This document shows positions 61,185 through 64,000 of a stretch of DNA of 64,000 nt, in pieces; the first letter of the stretch is position 1; each line of letters opens with the position of its first letter. Location: contig NZ_RJUF01000181.1 of the NCBI RefSeq assembly GCF_024343775.1, positions 62,001 to 126,000 of the forward strand, in the 5' to 3' direction. The notes below the pieces were generated by a model. That model worked only from the letters and a program-made list of their open reading frames with translations. It did no database searches and was not told the DNA's origin. The DNA is from Lacihabitans soyangensis (GTDB lineage: Bacteria > Bacteroidota > Bacteroidia > Cytophagales > Spirosomataceae). The position numbers and the translations under genes are program-made.

Positions 61185-62951
61185 TTAATAACCAGTATTT
61201 TGAACCAATGTTGGTTTTCCATCTTTTTGACTGTTCAATATCTCATCTTGGGGAAGCGGGAAGTAATTATTTTTACTAGTAAAAGTTTTACCTGCCATAT
61301 AACCTCTTTTGTTAAATACTCTTCCTGAAGGCTCTTTTCCAGGTGCAGCTTCTTCGGCGGCGTATTTGTTCAATACTTTTTCGGCAATACCCCAACGAAC
61401 CAAGTCAAAGAATCTGTGACCTTCCATTGCAAACTCCAATCTTTGCTCCATACGCGTGGCGTTTCTTGCAAAATCAGCACCTTTTGTAGCGAAAGTTCCG
61501 GCTGGATAAGGTTTAACAACATAATTTACAGTCGGGTCTTGAACTGAACCTTTTTGAGCTCTTTCTCTAATCATGTTAACATAACCTTCGGCGGCTGCTA
61601 AGTTTCCTAATTCAATTTCACACTCAGCCAACCAAAGAATTACATGCGACATTTTCAATAGTCTATAGTTATTGTTCACATTTCTTTTGCTCGTTGAGTG
61701 CGTGGTGCTATTCTCTTCTGCCAAGTAGTACATCCATTTTTTACCTGTAAATGGTCCTGCATATACTTGATCTCTGATCCATGTAGAACCAGGCATTGGG
61801 CCCCAATCAAGGAAATTTACACCTCGTCTACCTACTGTCCAGTCTAGTCTTGGATCTACTGGAACACTCTTATCTAATGTAAAGGCCGTTCCGGCACTGA
61901 TACCTTGGTCATTTGGCAAATCTACTTTGTTATAGGTATCTTCTGTACCGTCTGCCGCATTTCCAATCAATGGAAGCCCATCCTCAGAAGTTTTAAAAGC
62001 ATTCACCAAGTTATGAGAAGGTTGGTAAAAACCACAACATCCACGACCTGGAGCAGTAGAAGAGTAAGGCCAGTTAAGGTTATCTCCAGCGTTACCGTTA
62101 TTGCCCGTAGTACCATCATTTACAGAAAACTGCACTTCAAAAATAGACTCCGAGTTATTGTTGGTAACGGTTCTGTAATTGTCATGATAGTTGGCTACCA
62201 ATTTCTTTCCCGAGTTCTTGTAAACATCTTCCAATAGAGCTTTTGCATCGCCCCATTTTTTCTGGAATATTTTGGCTTTTGCTAAATAAGCCTTTGCTGC
62301 CCATTTGGTTGCTCTTCCTTTTTGTGACTGAACCGCAGGGAGCGTATTTGCCGCAAACTCAAAATCAGCCTCTATTTTTGACCAAATATCCTCTGTATTA
62401 GGAATTTTTGTAGAATTAGGGTCTGACGCTTTGTAAATCTTGTCATCAATATAAGGCACTTTGCCCCACATTTTTTTAGCCTCAAAATGGTAATGGCCTC
62501 TTAAGAAACGTGCCTCAGCTACCACTTGGGCTTTTTCAGCCTCGGTCATATCTTTAACATCTGGGCTTCCAACGATTTGTATCACCTCGTTTGCACGAGC
62601 AACTCCATCGTATGAATGCCACCATTTTCCTAGGAAATAGGTATTATCTGCCAACCAGTTGTATTGCTCAATAAAAGACAGCTCAGGTTGGTCACCCGCA
62701 TCGGTACCTTTTACGGCATCGTCAGAGCTTATTCCACCAAATACATAGTTCGAAATGGTTGATTGACGACCAGTATTACCCGCACCTACGCCATCCAGAA
62801 GCGAGTACGCTCCTATTAACAAGGCATTTACGCCATTTTTTGTAGAAAGTTGAGCCAAAGATGCTCTACCCTGCGGCTTTAAGTCGAAAAAGCTATCAGA
62901 GCATGAAAAGCTGATAAAAACAGCGACTAATAGTATGATTATTTTCTTCAT
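61185..62951 (-). CDS. RagB/SusD-family nutrient-binding lipoprotein
   Basis: Outer-membrane lipoprotein that closes over a TonB-dependent transporter and captures its ligand. The lipobox ends at SFSC (about residue 17), the N-terminal LKPQG motif of the family follows (DSFFDLKPQGR), TPR-like helices fill the middle (EARFLRGHYHFEAKKMWG) and ERRLEFAMEGHRFFDLVRW-like sequence (EQRLEFAMEGHRFFDLVRWG) is near the end. I use ATG 62951, giving 588 residues. The SusC partner is immediately upstream. No sugar-active enzyme is seen in the window beside it, so the substrate is unknown. Confidence 0.95.
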   Translation of the reverse strand: MKKIIILLVAVFISFSCSDSFFDLKPQGRASLAQLSTKNGVNALLIGAYSLLDGVGAGNTGRQSTISNYVFGGISSDDAVKGTDAGDQPELSFIEQYNWLADNTYFLGKWWHSYDGVARANEVIQIVGSPDVKDMTEAEKAQVVAEARFLRGHYHFEAKKMWGKVPYIDDKIYKASDPNSTKIPNTEDIWSKIEADFEFAANTLPAVQSQKGRATKWAAKAYLAKAKIFQKKWGDAKALLEDVYKNSGKKLVANYHDNYRTVTNNNSESIFEVQFSVNDGTTGNNGNAGDNLNWPYSSTAPGRGCCGFYQPSHNLVNAFKTSEDGLPLIGNAADGTEDTYNKVDLPNDQGISAGTAFTLDKSVPVDPRLDWTVGRRGVNFLDWGPMPGSTWIRDQVYAGPFTGKKWMYYLAEENSTTHSTSKRNVNNNYRLLKMSHVILWLAECEIELGNLAAAEGYVNMIRERAQKGSVQDPTVNYVVKPYPAGTFATKGADFARNATRMEQRLEFAMEGHRFFDLVRWGIAEKVLNKYAAEEAAPGKEPSGRVFNKRGYMAGKTFTSKNNYFPLPQDEILNSQKDGKPTLVQNTGY

Positions 62952-62977
62952 TTTATTTAATATTTTTATCATTGTAA

Positions 62978-64000
62978 TTAAAAACCAAGTCTTACACCCA
63001 CCAAATATGACTTAGCCACTGGATAAGCACCCTCGTCAATTCCCATGTGAATATCTTGGTTGTCGTTGCCTGAAGTTCTCAAGTTAATGTCCGGATCAAG
63101 TCCAGTATATTTGGTCAAAGTCAAGATATTTTGTCCTTGAACATATATTTGAGCTGATCCCATTTTGGCCTTTTTCATGATGTTTGCAGGAATCGAATAG
63201 GTCAACTGTACATTTTTCAATCTCAAATATGAACCATCCTCTAAGAAATAAGATGATATCTGCTGACTAGTAGCATCACCGGAGTTTAATCTTGGAAGTT
63301 TGGCTACATCACCTTGTTTTTTCCAAGAATCATACAACATTTCTTTCGATCTGTTTCCTTGGAAAGTATTAAAGTCTGTCCAATATCTAACATAGTTAAA
63401 TATCTCATTTCCTTGAACTCCTTGTCCAAACATGGTCAAATCGAAGTTTTTGTAGCCCAAATTAATGTTAATACCGTAGGTAAAATCAGGATGCGGATTA
63501 CCAATAATCGTTCTATCTGCAGCAGTAATAACTCCGTCTCCGTTTACGTCTCGGAATTTAAACGTTCCAGCCCTGGTATATGAACCGAACTTTGGAGCTG
63601 CGGCAGCCTCAGCATCGTCTTTGATGACACCGTCAACAAAATATCCGTAGTAACTCGCAATTGGCAGGCCAGCTTTGGTTGCAGAAATTGCAGGAAGACG
63701 AGTAGTAAATCCAAATATAGTAGCATTAGGATCATTATTCAATTTGATCACTTTGTTTTTGTAATGTCCAAGGCTTAGACCCACTTGATATCTAAATTCT
63801 CCAACTTTATCCCTAAAGTTTATGCCAAGGTCAATTCCCTTATTTTGTACTTCTCCAATGTTGGTAAAAGGTATAGAACCTGTACCAGCTGTTCTTGGAA
63901 TTGCTATTTGGGTTAACATGTCGGAGGTTACTCTATTATAAACGTCCAAAACCAACTCCATTTTATTGTTCAGTAAAACGGCATCTAAACCAACATTGGT
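62978..64000 (-). CDS. SusC/RagA-family TonB-dependent outer-membrane transporter (partial, C-terminal part)
   Basis: The reading frame is open through the window edge, so only the last 340 residues are visible. They match the C-terminal barrel of SusC proteins: the segment read from the edge begins TNVGLDAVLLNNKMELVLDV, followed by barrel strands, the FKFRDVNGDGVITAADRTII calcium-like loop, IGNPHPDFTYG and a terminal VGVRLGF ending in Phe. The N-terminal plug and TonB box are outside the window. It is 26 nt upstream of the SusD-like gene. Confidence 0.95.
   Translation of the reverse strand, partial: TNVGLDAVLLNNKMELVLDVYNRVTSDMLTQIAIPRTAGTGSIPFTNIGEVQNKGIDLGINFRDKVGEFRYQVGLSLGHYKNKVIKLNNDPNATIFGFTTRLPAISATKAGLPIASYYGYFVDGVIKDDAEAAAAPKFGSYTRAGTFKFRDVNGDGVITAADRTIIGNPHPDFTYGININLGYKNFDLTMFGQGVQGNEIFNYVRYWTDFNTFQGNRSKEMLYDSWKKQGDVAKLPRLNSGDATSQQISSYFLEDGSYLRLKNVQLTYSIPANIMKKAKMGSAQIYVQGQNILTLTKYTGLDPDINLRTSGNDNQDIHMGIDEGAYPVAKSYLVGVRLGF

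Noticed and set aside
1-64000. tRNA, rRNA or insertion sequences
   Set aside because: I read the intergenic gaps on both strands and saw no T-loop-like GTTCRA context, no rRNA landmarks and no transposase frame; a covariance-model search would be needed to exclude unusual small RNAs.

Overview
The window looks like chromosomal DNA of an AT-rich member of the Bacteroidota, most likely order Cytophagales. Supporting signs are a SusC/SusD pair, type III and type II glutamine synthetases, a long-form IspG, many secreted proteins with short N-terminal signals, promoter boxes of the Bacteroidota type (TTTG, about 20 nt, TAnnTTTG) and several dispersed intergenic repeats. A low-GC Spirosomataceae-like genus (Emticicia/Lacihabitans type) is a guess from general character, not a measurement. 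I found no rRNA, tRNA, CRISPR array, insertion sequence, integrase or prophage core gene.

Layout. 1-2.4 kb: MBOAT O-acyltransferase plus SGNH-like partner (surface polysaccharide acylation). 2.4-14 kb: a nitrogen-assimilation neighbourhood, with a tightly overlapped minus-strand operon led by glnN (GSIII), an LtaS-like phosphotransferase, a type II GS, mtaB, and an outer-membrane porin plus AmtB operon; no PII gene is visible. 14.6-17 kb: dicluster ferredoxin divergent from a LuxC-like acyl-CoA reductase, then an esterase. 17.1-23.2 kb: a compact six-gene operon (alpha/beta hydrolase, ATP-grasp ligase, YbdK/GCS2-type carboxylate-amine ligase, class I glutamine amidotransferase, second ATP-grasp-like protein, class III aminotransferase) closed by a hairpin; it has the composition of an amide- or peptide-forming pathway whose product I cannot name. 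23-37 kb: housekeeping genes (trxA, OmpA lipoprotein, ispG operon, queE, RsmB-type methyltransferase, Rrf2 plus aldehyde dehydrogenase, RecD-like helicase, corA). 37.3-47.2 kb: an accessory region of secreted or surface proteins, two with phage-tail-fibre-like beta-repeat character, together with a LuxR regulator, an orphan LytTR regulator and a NarL/DesK-type two-component system. 47.3-59.1 kb: dapA, PAP2 protein, copper P-type ATPase and copper chaperone, ispF, M16 peptidase, membrane proteins, glycosylasparaginase plus sulfatase, gpmI. 59-64 kb: secreted protein, prohibitin-like protein and a SusD/SusC pair that runs off the right edge.

Two things stand out. First, in the 41-47 kb region three copies of an 18-bp dyad (core TTACA-N6-TGTAA) each lie exactly 22 nt upstream of a degenerate -7 box, ahead of the response regulator gene, the operon carrying its histidine kinase, and an operon of secreted proteins that ends in the LytTR regulator. 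This looks like a self-wired two-component regulon that controls surface proteins and a second-tier regulator. Second, the 17.1-23.2 kb operon looks like an uncharacterised amidoligase pathway. Most core-metabolism calls are secure from motifs; functions of the secreted proteins and of the amidoligase operon are inference.
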